The notes: generated from the sequence alone by a model not told the origin. A stretch of DNA of 38,090 nt from a bacterium (GCA_021372515.1 JAJFUG010000155.1:1-38090); one strand, 5' to 3'; counted from the first letter of the stretch, positions 16,897 through 25,717 are shown. Numbers and translations: made by a program.

Positions 16897-16936
16897 GCCC
16901 GGCGCAGACAGGTGTCGTAAGTTGCCTGCGCCGGGC
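16897..16936. terminator. Bidirectional terminator between AraC regulator and RND pump
   Basis: GCCCGGCGCAG (16897-16907) and CTGCGCCGGGC (16926-16936) are a perfect 11-bp stem in the gap between two convergent genes. The minus-strand side is followed by ATTTTATTTAT and the plus side by TTTCCTGTCT, so it can serve both, and best the pump gene. Confidence 0.8.
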
Positions 16937-16946
16937 TTTCCTGTCT

Positions 16947-19900
16947 CTACTTGCGCCAGTCCAGCAGCGAGTAGATCGTGGGCAGCAGCACCAGGGTGAG
17001 CAGCGTGGCCACGCTGAGGCCGCCGATCACCACTATCGCCATCGGGGCGCGCACCTCGCTGCCCTCGCCCAGGCCGATCGCCATGGGCAGAAGGCCCAGC
17101 ACAGTTGTGCCGGTGGTCATCAGGATCGGCCGAAGGCGCGCCTGGCCCGCCTCGATCAGGGCATCGAACTTGTTCATCCCCTTCTCGCGCCGCAGCACGT
17201 TCACGTAGTCCACCAGCACGATGGCGTTGTTGACCACAATCCCGCACAGCATCACCACCCCGATCAGCGCCACCACGCTGATCACGCCGCTGGTCAGGTA
17301 GAGCGACCAGATCACCCCCACCAGGCCGAACGGCACGGTGAAGAGGATCACAAAGGGGTGCAGGAGAGATTCGAACTGGCTCGCCATCACCAGGTAGACC
17401 AGGAAAATGGCCAGGCTCACGGCGAAAATCATGCTGTTGAGCGAGCGGGTCATCTCGAGGCCCTGGCCGCCGAAGGCGATGCTGATCTCGGGCGGCACGG
17501 CGATATCGGCCAGCTTTTTCTGGATCTCGCCGGTGACCTTGCCCAGGTCGGCCCCGGCCAGCCCGGCCGAGATCACCACCACGCGCTCCTGGTCCACTCG
17601 CCGTATCTCGCTCGGCCCCTGCTCGACCACCAGGTCGGCTACGGCCTCCAGCGGGATCGGCTGTCCGCCAACCGTGGCCACGGTGAGCTGGCGGATGTCG
17701 GAGATGCGGTTGCGGTCCTGCTCATCCACCCGCACCCGGATATCAACCTTACGTCCCATGCGGTGCAGCTCGGTGGGGACATCGCCCAACACCTTGCCGC
17801 GCAGCACCTGCGAGATCTGGTTCAGGGTCAGGCCCATGGCGGCCAGACGGTCGCGGCGGAACAGCACCTGGATTTCGGGGTTGCCCCCCTCCATCGAGCT
17901 CTTGATGTCGGTCAGGCCGGGCACCTCACGCATGCGCGCCACCACCTCGTCGCTCATGCGGCCCAGGGTCTTGAGGTTGTAGCCGCGGATATCCAGCTCC
18001 ACCGGGGTGCTGTAGTTGTAGAGCACGGGCCGGCCGAACTTGACCGCCGCCCCGGGGATCATCTCGTAGCGCGCGCGCAGGCGCTCGATCAAGGCCTCCT
18101 CGTGCTCCCGGTCCACACCCGGCTTGAGCAGCAGGGTCATCTGGCCGATGTCCTCGCGCTCGTCTTTCAGGCTGCCGCCGGTCATCGAGCTTACCCCGGC
18201 CGTGACATAGACCAGGCGCATCTCCGGCTGGTCCGAGGCCACGCGCTGCATCTCGTCCATCACGGCCTTGGTCCGCTCCACCGGAGTGCCCACCGGCATC
18301 TTGAGGCCCACCAGCACCTCACCCTGGCTCATCTCGGGGATCAGCTCCATGCCCAGGCGCGGGTAGATCAGCATCGAGGAACCCAAAGTCACCGCGGCGA
18401 CCAGCAGGGTGACCAGACGGTGGGTCAGCACCCAGCGGATCAGCCGACCATAGCCCGGCTCGAGCTTGCCGTACAGGAAACTGTGCGTCCTGAGCAGCGG
18501 CTTGATGAAAAAGCCCAGCACCAGGCCCAGACCCAGACCCAGGTACTTGATCCCGGTAAGAAGGCTGAACGGCAGCCAGTAGAACACCGCCTTGAGCGCG
18601 GTCAGGCTCAGCCCGGACAACCGCCGCAGCCAGGCCGGGCCGCCGTGGTATCCGCCCCACTGCCCGGCCGAGGGGCTCAACGGATGGGTCTCGCTCACGG
18701 GCTGGCCGGTCAGGCCCTCGCTGCCGAAGCTCTGGCCGCCGCGGAACCCGCTGCTCATCATCGGGATCAGGGTCAGGGCCACCAGGAGCGAGGCCAGAAG
18801 GCTGTAGGTCACGGTGAGCGACTGGTCGGCGAAAAGCTGGCCCGCCACGCCACTGATGAAAATTATCGGCAGGAACACGCAGACCGTGGTCATGGTCGAG
18901 GCGATGACCGGCATGCCCACCAGGGCGGCCCCTTTGCGCGCCGCATCGACCCGGCTCAGGCCGTCCTTCCGGTAGCGGTCTATCGACTCCAGCACCACGA
19001 TGGAGTTATCCACCAGCATGCCCACGCCCAGGGCCAGACCGCCCAGGGACATAATGTTTAGAGAGACGTTGGAGATGTACATGAAGAAAAAAGTCGCCAC
19101 CACGCTGATCGGGATGGAAAGCGAGATGATGAGCGTGGGGAAAACCTGCTGCAGGAACAGGTAGAGAATCACAATCGCCAGGCCACCGCCGATCACCGCG
19201 CTGGTGAGCACCTCGTGGATCGACTGGTCGATGAAGCGGCTCTGGTCGGTGATCGTCTCCAGCTTCATCGAGCCGTCCGCCCCGTACTCGTTCTGGATCT
19301 CTTTAAGGCGCTGCTGGACCCGGCGGGCCACCAGCACGGTGTTGGCGTCCGCCTCCTTGTACACGGCCAGCTCGATGTTCTCGGCCCCGCCCAGGGCGGT
19401 GATTATGCGGCGGTCCTTGAAGCCGCGCTCCACCCGGCCGACATCGGACAGGCGGATCAGGGCGTTGTCGCGCCGCTCGATGATGATGTCCTCGATCTCC
19501 TCCGGCTGCTGGTACTGGTTGATCGTGCGCACCAGATAGTCCGCCTCGCCGTCGGTGAGCGTGCCCCCGGTGAGGTTGATGTTCTCAGCCCCCACGCGCC
19601 GGGCCACGTCCTCGATGGACATGCCCAGGGCCGAAATCTTGTTCTCGCTCAAGAGGACATGGATTTCCTCCTCGTAGCCGCCGGAGACCTCAATCGAGGC
19701 CACACCGTCCGTGGTCTCGAGCTTGGGCTTCAGCCGCTCCTCGGCCAGGGTGCGGTAGTACATCAGGTCGCGCTTGCCGGTCAGGCCCACGCGCATGATC
19801 GGCTCGAGCGAGGGGTCGTAGCGCAGCAGGATCGGCTTTTTGATGTCCTGGGGCAGTTGCACGCGGTCCAGTTTCTCGCGCACGTCCAGCGAGGCAAAAT

Positions 19901-20204
19901 CCATCTGCGTGCCCCACTCGAACTCGATAGTGACCTCGCTCATGCCGGAGCGCGAGCGGCTGGAGACCCGCATCACCTTGTTCACCACGCTGACCGCCTC
20001 CTCCACCGGGCGGGTGACCAGGTTCTCCACCTCCTCGGGGGCGGCGCCCTCATACTCGGTCTGAACCGTGAGGGTGGGATAGGAGATGTCGGGCAGGAGG
20101 TTGATCGGCAAACGCTGGTAGGCGACCGCTCCGAACAGCACCAGGGTGACCATCAGCATGGTGACAGTCACGGGCCGCCGGATGGACATGTCTATGAGTT
20201 TCAT
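16947..20204 (-). CDS. RND-family efflux transporter, inner-membrane pump subunit
   Basis: 1085-aa AcrB/MexB-superfamily protein that exports substrates using the proton gradient. It shows the N-terminal MSIRRPVTVTMLMVTLVLFG membrane segment, the porter domain with LPDISYPTLTVQTEYEGAAPEEVE, a TM4 GGLALGVGMLVDNSIVVLE (one Asp kept, the second is Asn), and the matching C-terminal repeat. Between TM6 and TM7 (about residues 485-580) is an unusually long, Gly/Pro-rich segment with an extra hydrophobic stretch. No membrane-fusion protein or outer-membrane channel is adjacent, so partners must be elsewhere. GGCGAGAAG just before the ATG is the likely SD. Its substrate class (drug, metal or lipid) cannot be told. 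Confidence 0.92.
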   Translation of the reverse strand: MKLIDMSIRRPVTVTMLMVTLVLFGAVAYQRLPINLLPDISYPTLTVQTEYEGAAPEEVENLVTRPVEEAVSVVNKVMRVSSRSRSGMSEVTIEFEWGTQMDFASLDVREKLDRVQLPQDIKKPILLRYDPSLEPIMRVGLTGKRDLMYYRTLAEERLKPKLETTDGVASIEVSGGYEEEIHVLLSENKISALGMSIEDVARRVGAENINLTGGTLTDGEADYLVRTINQYQQPEEIEDIIIERRDNALIRLSDVGRVERGFKDRRIITALGGAENIELAVYKEADANTVLVARRVQQRLKEIQNEYGADGSMKLETITDQSRFIDQSIHEVLTSAVIGGGLAIVILYLFLQQVFPTLIISLSIPISVVATFFFMYISNVSLNIMSLGGLALGVGMLVDNSIVVLESIDRYRKDGLSRVDAARKGAALVGMPVIASTMTTVCVFLPIIFISGVAGQLFADQSLTVTYSLLASLLVALTLIPMMSSGFRGGQSFGSEGLTGQPVSETHPLSPSAGQWGGYHGGPAWLRRLSGLSLTALKAVFYWLPFSLLTGIKYLGLGLGLVLGFFIKPLLRTHSFLYGKLEPGYGRLIRWVLTHRLVTLLVAAVTLGSSMLIYPRLGMELIPEMSQGEVLVGLKMPVGTPVERTKAVMDEMQRVASDQPEMRLVYVTAGVSSMTGGSLKDEREDIGQMTLLLKPGVDREHEEALIERLRARYEMIPGAAVKFGRPVLYNYSTPVELDIRGYNLKTLGRMSDEVVARMREVPGLTDIKSSMEGGNPEIQVLFRRDRLAAMGLTLNQISQVLRGKVLGDVPTELHRMGRKVDIRVRVDEQDRNRISDIRQLTVATVGGQPIPLEAVADLVVEQGPSEIRRVDQERVVVISAGLAGADLGKVTGEIQKKLADIAVPPEISIAFGGQGLEMTRSLNSMIFAVSLAIFLVYLVMASQFESLLHPFVILFTVPFGLVGVIWSLYLTSGVISVVALIGVVMLCGIVVNNAIVLVDYVNVLRREKGMNKFDALIEAGQARLRPILMTTGTTVLGLLPMAIGLGEGSEVRAPMAIVVIGGLSVATLLTLVLLPTIYSLLDWRK

Positions 20205-20417
20205 CTTCTCGCCGGGCTCGGGGTTCCAGGGGGCTTATCTTCTCGATTGGCAAAAGATACCGTTTCGGGGGCGGCGGCGCAAGCGAGGACGCCCCTTCCG
20301 GTATAAGACAACCTCGGGCGCAAAAGGTTACAGCGGGATGGGGGTGAGGGGGGAAAAGGCAGGACGCCTATAAATGACCGGACGCCAGGGGGGGCCGCGA
20401 CAAACGCCTGTGAGAAT

Positions 20418-21155
20418 TTACTCTATCAACTCAAGTCTTATCTCGGATTCGTCGTAATTCGACTGGGAGTCTATTATACTTCTGTCTTCTATGAGTGTGA
20501 TCCCTTTATTTTTTTCGGTATAACAACAACCGGAAGGATAATCACAATACCCACAAATATTTGAATTATCTACGCTTATGTCCCCTTGATAGCGATATAT
20601 AGCACTGCCGAACACCCCAGCAGGAAAAAGTAACAAGTGCATTTCTCCCCCGCTTGCCACTGGGGAAGCCATCATCAGGGTGGTGTCCCCCTCCTCCAGG
20701 CGCTCGAAGCTCGGGGCGTTGGTCACGTACCAGAGAGAACCGTTTGTCTGCATAATATAGTGTTCAGTTGTTGTGGTTGTATCTGTCCGGCTGATCCAGG
20801 TAGTGTCTGATGGACTCTTATAGGAATAGGTTGCTTTTATGACAAATACGGTCCTTATTTTATAGAAAACCTCCTTCTCGGATTCTTTGGTATAAGTGTC
20901 AATCACTTCCAGATGAAACTCCCCATCTTTCCGCCAGTTATTTTCATATCTCCCTCCGGTGATAATTTCATATCCGAGTTTTTCGGAGAAGTAATAATTA
21001 TAATCGACTTTATAACCTTTCCGCAGCGGGAAGAAAGCCAGATCTTTTTTAGCCAGGCTTTCCGGCCCGAAAGGCACGGAGTCGTCCGAGCAAGCGGCCG
21101 CAGCCAGGGCCGCCACAGCCAGGCACAACAGCGGGAGTTTAGTCTTCAGCGGCAT
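20418..21155 (-). CDS. Hypothetical lipoprotein, paralog of the one at 15.0 kb
   Basis: 245-aa lipoprotein with signal MPLKTKLPLLCLAVAALAAAAC and mature start SDDSVPFGPESLAKKDLAFFP. It shares blocks LEVIDTYTKESEKEVFYKIRT, NGSLWYVTNAPSFERLEEGDT and TLMMASP with the lipoprotein at 14992-15699. It differs by a Thr-rich loop (about 120-130) and a Cys-rich stretch CGYCDYPSGCCYTEKNKG near the end. GGAAGAG precedes the ATG. The signal peptide is GC-rich while the mature part is AT-rich. No function is recognised. The 213-bp gap downstream to the RND gene shows only G-rich runs and no gene. Confidence 0.8.
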   Translation of the reverse strand: MPLKTKLPLLCLAVAALAAAACSDDSVPFGPESLAKKDLAFFPLRKGYKVDYNYYFSEKLGYEIITGGRYENNWRKDGEFHLEVIDTYTKESEKEVFYKIRTVFVIKATYSYKSPSDTTWISRTDTTTTTEHYIMQTNGSLWYVTNAPSFERLEEGDTTLMMASPVASGGEMHLLLFPAGVFGSAIYRYQGDISVDNSNICGYCDYPSGCCYTEKNKGITLIEDRSIIDSQSNYDESEIRLELIE

Positions 21156-21179
21156 ATCAGCTCTTCCGGCTGCAGGCGA

Positions 21180-21313
21180 TCAGCCCTGGCATTCATTCAG
21201 AAACCACACCGGGGTGGTGAGGGGCGGTTCCGTCTCGGTGGGCAAATTGTCCTCACCGCAACCGGCGGCCAAGGCGGCCAGCAGCACTGCGGCCAGGATT
21301 TTTATCGCACCAT
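21180..21313 (-). pseudogene. Decayed 5' fragment of a SUMF1-like lipoprotein gene
   Basis: On the minus strand this encodes KILAAVLLAALAAGCGEDN, then LPTETEPPLTTPVW and a stop at 21180-21182. It copies the N-terminus of the intact neighbour (CGHDSLPTETEPP...PLTTTVYHG). The only ATG (21313-21311) is out of frame and meets a stop after two codons; one inserted base would restore the frame. The catalytic part is missing. I read it as a duplicated gene that lost its start frame and nearly all of its body. It lies 20 bp after the stop of the intact gene. Confidence 0.6.
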
Positions 21314-21332
21314 TCGTTTGCTGCCCCCGTGG

Positions 21333-22253
21333 TTAATTCCGTACAACACGAAAGCCAACAGAGGAACCGAAATACTCCGATCCAAGATATCCGATCCGAG
21401 ATGCTGAACGTGAGAAGAAATCGTTGCTCCCAAAACTGCTTCCACGTATTACCCGCCCTTCGGTGGTCTTATTGGTGGCAGGCCCGGCCGGGTCATTGCG
21501 CGGGCTGACACTGTAATACTCGCTGGCATACAGGTCCCGGCACCATTCTGAGACATTCCCCACCAGGTCGTAAAGCTTGAACGGATTGGGGGCGTAACCG
21601 CCTATATCTACAGGATGCCAGTATGGTGTTACATTGCCTTTTCCCACGGAGAAAGTGCCGTCATCCGTGCCCCACTCGTACTGCTTGCCCGCCCGGCTGG
21701 CGTACTCCCACTGCGCCTCGGTCGGCAGGTCCAGACCATAAAACCCGGCAAAGGCTTTCGCCCCGCTCCAGTTCACATACACAACCGGCCAGTGCTCCTT
21801 GCCGGCCCGGACAATGAACGCAGTCCCAGTGTACCGGACCCAGCAACTGTCTTCTGGCCCCCCGGAGTAATCATACCCGGCGAGATGGATGTAGTCGCAT
21901 CCCGCGTAGTCACCGGTGACCCCTTTGACATAACCACTGACCACGTTAATTTCCCCGGCGGCCAGGGCCTCGTTCAGGAAAGCAGCGTACTGGGCGTTGG
22001 TGATCTCGTAGGCGCTCATCTCGAATGGGCTTAAAGTGACAGCGTGTATCGGCAACTCGTCGCTGTTGCCAGTGGTGTCACCCATCTGGAAACTGCCGCC
22101 CGGCAGGGAGACCAGGGTTATGCCGTGGTACACCGTTGTGGTCAGGGGCGGTTCCGTCTCGGGCGGTTCCGTCTCGGTGGGCAGGCTGTCGTGGCCGCAG
22201 GCGGCAGCCAAGACGATGAGGAGCGGAATCAATATTTTGAGAAAAGTTTTCAT
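21333..22253 (-). CDS. SUMF1/FGE-fold lipoprotein without the active-site cysteines
   Basis: 306-aa lipoprotein (signal MKTFLKILIPLLIVLAAAC) with a proline/threonine linker PTETEPPETEPPLTT and a formylglycine-generating-enzyme-type fold: LVSLPGGSFQMGDTTGNSDE, YEITNAQYAAFLN, PVVYVNWSGAKAFAGFYG, LPTEAQWEYASRAGK, LYDLVGNVSEWCRDLY, GRVIRGSSF and GFRVVR. True FGEs carry two cysteines in the region after RVxRGGS. Here that stretch (GSSFGSNDFFSRSAS) has none, so it is unlikely to activate sulfatases. Many such proteins are binding or structural paralogs. GGGAGG precedes the ATG. A TTGATA/TAAAAA pair with 17-bp spacer about 60-85 bp upstream is a possible promoter. Confidence 0.88.
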   Translation of the reverse strand: MKTFLKILIPLLIVLAAACGHDSLPTETEPPETEPPLTTTVYHGITLVSLPGGSFQMGDTTGNSDELPIHAVTLSPFEMSAYEITNAQYAAFLNEALAAGEINVVSGYVKGVTGDYAGCDYIHLAGYDYSGGPEDSCWVRYTGTAFIVRAGKEHWPVVYVNWSGAKAFAGFYGLDLPTEAQWEYASRAGKQYEWGTDDGTFSVGKGNVTPYWHPVDIGGYAPNPFKLYDLVGNVSEWCRDLYASEYYSVSPRNDPAGPATNKTTEGRVIRGSSFGSNDFFSRSASRIGYLGSEYFGSSVGFRVVRN

Positions 22254-22457
22254 TTTTATACCTCCCGATTTCTGTTAAACTATGGCAAATATGATACCAT
22301 GATTTTTTTATTTTCTACCTTACTTAATATCAACACTTTACAAAGGAGTGATTTGGAAAATACCCTGAATCCGGTGTTACCGTTCAAGATATATCTCCTG
22401 GACACTGCCGTTCCACAAGTAACCATTCGTTGGCATTACACCTCCAACTTATTTAAT

Positions 22458-22495
22458 TGGAGCGGGGAAAATCGTCCGTGACAATCCCCGCTCCA
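22458..22495 (-). terminator. Terminator-like hairpin after the 216-aa secreted protein gene
   Basis: TGGAGCGGGGA (22458-22468) and TCCCCGCTCCA (22485-22495) form an 11-bp perfect stem, 13 bp past the stop at 22508. On the minus strand an AT-rich stretch AATTAAATAAG follows. The rest of the 254-bp gap (22254-22507) is AT-rich, without a supported gene. Confidence 0.6.
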
Positions 22496-22507
22496 GTTAA
22501 AAGCGGA

Positions 22508-23158
22508 TTAATTCTTGCTCTTCTGCATAGAGTCGGTCTCAACAGCCTGGTAATGGGCTGACAAGGCATCGAGCGTACTGCCAAGCCCGCTGAAGGAAGT
22601 CAAGTACCAGGCGCCCTCTATCTTCCTGAAATTCAGATGTGTTTTTCTGAACCGCGACTTGAAAGCTTTATCAGCGTCCGACATGGCATTCACCTTCTCT
22701 GGCGGTAATTCGGCAAGAACATTGGAATCGCCGGGCAGGGAATAACAACCTATCTTGATATCAAGCTGCGCCGCTTCCCCATCCTCGGAAAACTGCAAAT
22801 CTTTTTCCTGATCGATGAAGTCAAAGGTGTTGGTCATATCTGGATAAGGCTTATTCATCTGGGTCCTGGAAGAAAACGCCTTGAAAAACCGGTCGAGCGT
22901 AGCTTTGAAAGATTCCAGCTCGGCCCCGGCATCAGCTTTCATGTCCTGAGGATCGGGGTGATAATACATGCAAACGAGATAGGGGTCTTGTCGCTGTAAA
23001 CCCATTACCATAGCCAGAATTATTTCCTGGATCTGGGTTATGTCGCGTTCCGAGGAGCCACTTCCCCTGACTGTCAGAAGGGCGTCATCGCCCATGACTG
23101 CAAACGGCATTGCAAGGCAGAATATGAATACAGCGATAGCGATCCTGAATGCGCGCAT
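22508..23158 (-). CDS. Small secreted protein of unknown function
   Basis: 216-aa protein with a signal peptide (MRAFRIAIAVFIFCLAMPFAVMG). I do not recognise a named family. The arrangement of an N-terminal helix pair (IQEIILAMVMGLQRQDPYLVCMYYHPD), ESFKATLDRFFKAF, and beta strands ending KTHLNFRKIEGAWYLTSF resembles NTF2/SnoaL-like folds, which is a tentative reading. AGGAGG five bases before the ATG is a strong ribosome site. It starts 37 bp after the stop of the large sorting-domain protein and is followed by a terminator, so the two probably form an operon. Confidence 0.75.
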   Translation of the reverse strand: MRAFRIAIAVFIFCLAMPFAVMGDDALLTVRGSGSSERDITQIQEIILAMVMGLQRQDPYLVCMYYHPDPQDMKADAGAELESFKATLDRFFKAFSSRTQMNKPYPDMTNTFDFIDQEKDLQFSEDGEAAQLDIKIGCYSLPGDSNVLAELPPEKVNAMSDADKAFKSRFRKTHLNFRKIEGAWYLTSFSGLGSTLDALSAHYQAVETDSMQKSKN

Positions 23159-23195
23159 GGTATCCTCCTGTCGCTATGACTCGGGATGAATGAGA

Positions 23196-25526
23196 TTACT
23201 TTACTATTGCCATCTTGCGAGTGACAGCGTAGTTTCCGGCTCTCAGCCGATAGAAATAAACGCCGGATGCCGCTCTTCGGCCGTCGGATTTAGTCCCGTT
23301 CCAGGCCACTGAATAGGTACCCGGACCTTTCGCCTCGTTGTCGATCAGAGTCGCCACCCTCTGGCCACGGACATTGAAGACCTCCAAGCTGACATTAATG
23401 GATGACACGCCGGAAGGAATTGAATAGCTGATGGTTGTGGACGGATTGAACGGGTTTGGCGCATTCTGCGTTAGGGAAAATGCCCTGGGCAAAGAGGCCG
23501 CTTCCTCTTCTTCACCGGCTGAAGCCAGGATGGTGCTGTCCCGGCAGATGGTGAAGCTGTTGGCCTTGACACTGTCCGCGCCGCTACCGTAATTGGCGAT
23601 GAAACCTATGTTATAAGTTGCAGGACCTTGTGGATAGGCAACCGTGACCACGGTCGAGGCGCTGCCGGAAGTGACGTTGGTGTAGGAATCATAAAATGCT
23701 GATGGCGCTTTTACACCATTTCTGTAAAGATAGCCCTGGACTCGCGCCGCTTTGGAGCAATTGAAAGAAGCCGCGGCGGTAGCGGTGTTACGTGTGCCTG
23801 TTACCTGGGAACCGGTAAGGGTTATCTCAACCGTGGCTGCGGATTCATCAATGACTGAAGTGGAATCGACGATCATACTGCTACTACCGCTTGTTGTGTA
23901 AATCAAGAGTTGCGAATCGAAATCTCCATCTCCATTATACATAGTCGCTTCGCCGAGATAGCTTCCGTCAATGTAAAAATCGGCATAGTATTTCGATCTT
24001 TCTATCTTCAGTTCATGCTTTGTTGCTGGATTGATTCTGCCGAATGCAGTGTACTTAGTCACGACAGGAGGATTATCATCTACTTTAGCCCTCGTATAAG
24101 CGGTGTCGTTTTTGACAAAAAGATAAACACTCCGCGAGGGACTACCTCCACTTCCAGAAAATATCCCTAATTCCTGAGTTGCGTTCGCATCTCCATTTCG
24201 CTTTATAACTGCTCTCGTGGTGGAACTTCCAAAATGAGGTTTGCTTTGGATACTGGCGCTGGATGAAATTGTTATTATACTATCTGCCCCACTGGCGGTT
24301 ATAGTACCGCTTGTATTCCACCAAGCCGTATCAACGTAAGCTTCGCTGAATTTATCAATTACTGGCAAGTAATTTTTATTCAGCCATTTGGATAAAGCGG
24401 TAAAACATTGAGAGGCATCCTTGTTGAAAAAGAAATACTGGTTGACAGAACTGTTCCAAATTCGAACGCTTCCGTCTAAATAGTCCCCTGGAAAAACTGA
24501 TAGAAATTGTGCATTGGTTAAATAGTTCGTCGCGTCCTGAAGGCTTTCATAGAATGACGAGCTTGATTGATTAACACTGAGAGTATCTCCCCACCATGTC
24601 ACCCTTGCGGCGAGCTTTCGCCCATTGCGGCTGATGCTGTCACCAACTGCGTTCGACCCTATTAAATCACCTTGAAGATTATCATAATTAACTATCATGA
24701 CTATATAATTTACATTCATAAGCATATGATACAAATCTATTCTAAATTGGGCGGTATTAGTCGGATCAGTCGTATAGAATTGATTGCGTCCCCAGCCCCA
24801 TTCCACAGCTGTTTTTGATGTGGTTGAATCTCTCATCCTTTGCTTTGCCAACAATGAAATTGAATCCATAACCGAAAAGAACAATCTATAACCAGCAACA
24901 GAATCATACTGAACATATTTTGAAAAATCGTGATTCAACTTACCGTCTTTCCACTGAAATTGCAATTCTTCGCAGATTTGATGATAAATTGAATCGCAAC
25001 CGTACCAACCGCGGAATAAGGAGTCCGTGGTGGCAATGGATTTGGCTATTACCTCCATAGCCTTTGTCTTCTTGCTTGCACTTGGAATATTCGACATACA
25101 ACTGTCCACAAGAAGACAATAGGTATAATTAGTGTTATAGGAAAGAAGCATCTTCTTATTCATTCTATGCCTAAATCGATCGCTCACTGGAGGGAAGTAA
25201 TTTTTATTATTTCCCATCCAGGTTTTATAATCGTTTAAAGCAGCAGTGACATATTGATCATACAATAATATACCTGCTGAATTCAGCTGAGACTCGTGAT
25301 TCCTTAAGAAACCATCAAAATAAACCATTGGTGCACCACTCCAAAAACCGTAATATTGCATTCGTTCGTAAACATTACTGTCTCTGGAGCCTATCGTTCT
25401 GTCAATTGAGGGTGCACGGAATGATAAAAAGTTAGACTTAAGAAGATTATTCTGTGAGAATGCGGCTGAAAAGCTGCATAATATTAGAAAGACGAATGCA
25501 GTAATTATCTTGGACTGAGTCATCAT
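23196..25526 (-). CDS. Large secreted protein with type IX-style C-terminal sorting domain
   Basis: 776-aa AT-rich gene product. A signal peptide (1-25, ending SAAFS) is followed by about 375 residues rich in Tyr, Ser, Asn and Trp with no family I recognise. Then come a concanavalin/LamG-like beta region (about 405-560, with GRINPATKHELKIERSKYYA), an Ig-like region (about 565-670) and an acidic linker SAGEEEEAASLP. The C-terminal domain (about 690-776) begins FSLTQNAPNPFNPSTTISYS and ends GVYFYRLRAGNYAVTRKMAIVK. This last domain is the FlgD-like/Por sorting signal of FCB bacteria, which sends proteins through the type IX system to the surface. Codon use is unlike the GC-rich neighbours, which suggests an acquired or fast-evolving gene. 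Confidence 0.85.
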   Translation of the reverse strand: MMTQSKIITAFVFLILCSFSAAFSQNNLLKSNFLSFRAPSIDRTIGSRDSNVYERMQYYGFWSGAPMVYFDGFLRNHESQLNSAGILLYDQYVTAALNDYKTWMGNNKNYFPPVSDRFRHRMNKKMLLSYNTNYTYCLLVDSCMSNIPSASKKTKAMEVIAKSIATTDSLFRGWYGCDSIYHQICEELQFQWKDGKLNHDFSKYVQYDSVAGYRLFFSVMDSISLLAKQRMRDSTTSKTAVEWGWGRNQFYTTDPTNTAQFRIDLYHMLMNVNYIVMIVNYDNLQGDLIGSNAVGDSISRNGRKLAARVTWWGDTLSVNQSSSSFYESLQDATNYLTNAQFLSVFPGDYLDGSVRIWNSSVNQYFFFNKDASQCFTALSKWLNKNYLPVIDKFSEAYVDTAWWNTSGTITASGADSIITISSSASIQSKPHFGSSTTRAVIKRNGDANATQELGIFSGSGGSPSRSVYLFVKNDTAYTRAKVDDNPPVVTKYTAFGRINPATKHELKIERSKYYADFYIDGSYLGEATMYNGDGDFDSQLLIYTTSGSSSMIVDSTSVIDESAATVEITLTGSQVTGTRNTATAAASFNCSKAARVQGYLYRNGVKAPSAFYDSYTNVTSGSASTVVTVAYPQGPATYNIGFIANYGSGADSVKANSFTICRDSTILASAGEEEEAASLPRAFSLTQNAPNPFNPSTTISYSIPSGVSSINVSLEVFNVRGQRVATLIDNEAKGPGTYSVAWNGTKSDGRRAASGVYFYRLRAGNYAVTRKMAIVK

Positions 25527-25586
25527 GTCATCCCCTGTAAAGAGTTGTTTGTCAATGAAATTGACTTATCACCTCTGCTCCATGCC

Positions 25587-25717
25587 AACCTCCTTTCGGC
25601 AAAGAGGTTGACAATCCCTGGGGGACATGGCTATACTTAAATTGCAATCCCCCAGGGGATTGTCAGTATGGCCCATGCCGGGAATGTCTTGGCGGACTGG
25701 AACGGCATGGGCTTTTT
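25587..25717 (+). ncRNA. Candidate small RNA: promoter, two hairpins and terminator
   Basis: TTGACA (25608-25613) and TATACT (25632-25637) have an 18-bp spacer, predicting a start near 25644. The transcript would fold a hairpin CAATCCCC/GGGGATTG (25645-25662) and then GCCCATGCCG (25671-25680) with CGGCATGGGC (25703-25712) followed by TTTTTATT, an intrinsic terminator. The product is about 75 nt. A further hairpin, AACCTC/GAGGTT (25587-25609), overlaps the -35. The promoter also lies inside a longer inverted repeat (25610-25663, arms GACAATCCC..GGGATTGTC). No known RNA family is recognised. It lies in the 418-bp gap between two outward-unrelated minus-strand genes; the rest is AT-rich. Confidence 0.5.

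Noticed and set aside
17358-19061. 567-codon open frame opposite the RND pump
   Set aside because: His/Gln/Ala-rich composition with no domain, fully antisense to a clear RND protein.
22301-22481. Short plus-strand open frame with GGAG ahead of a TTG at 22353
   Set aside because: About 42 codons, too small a spacing to the SD-like site, no signal or motif; possible but not supported.
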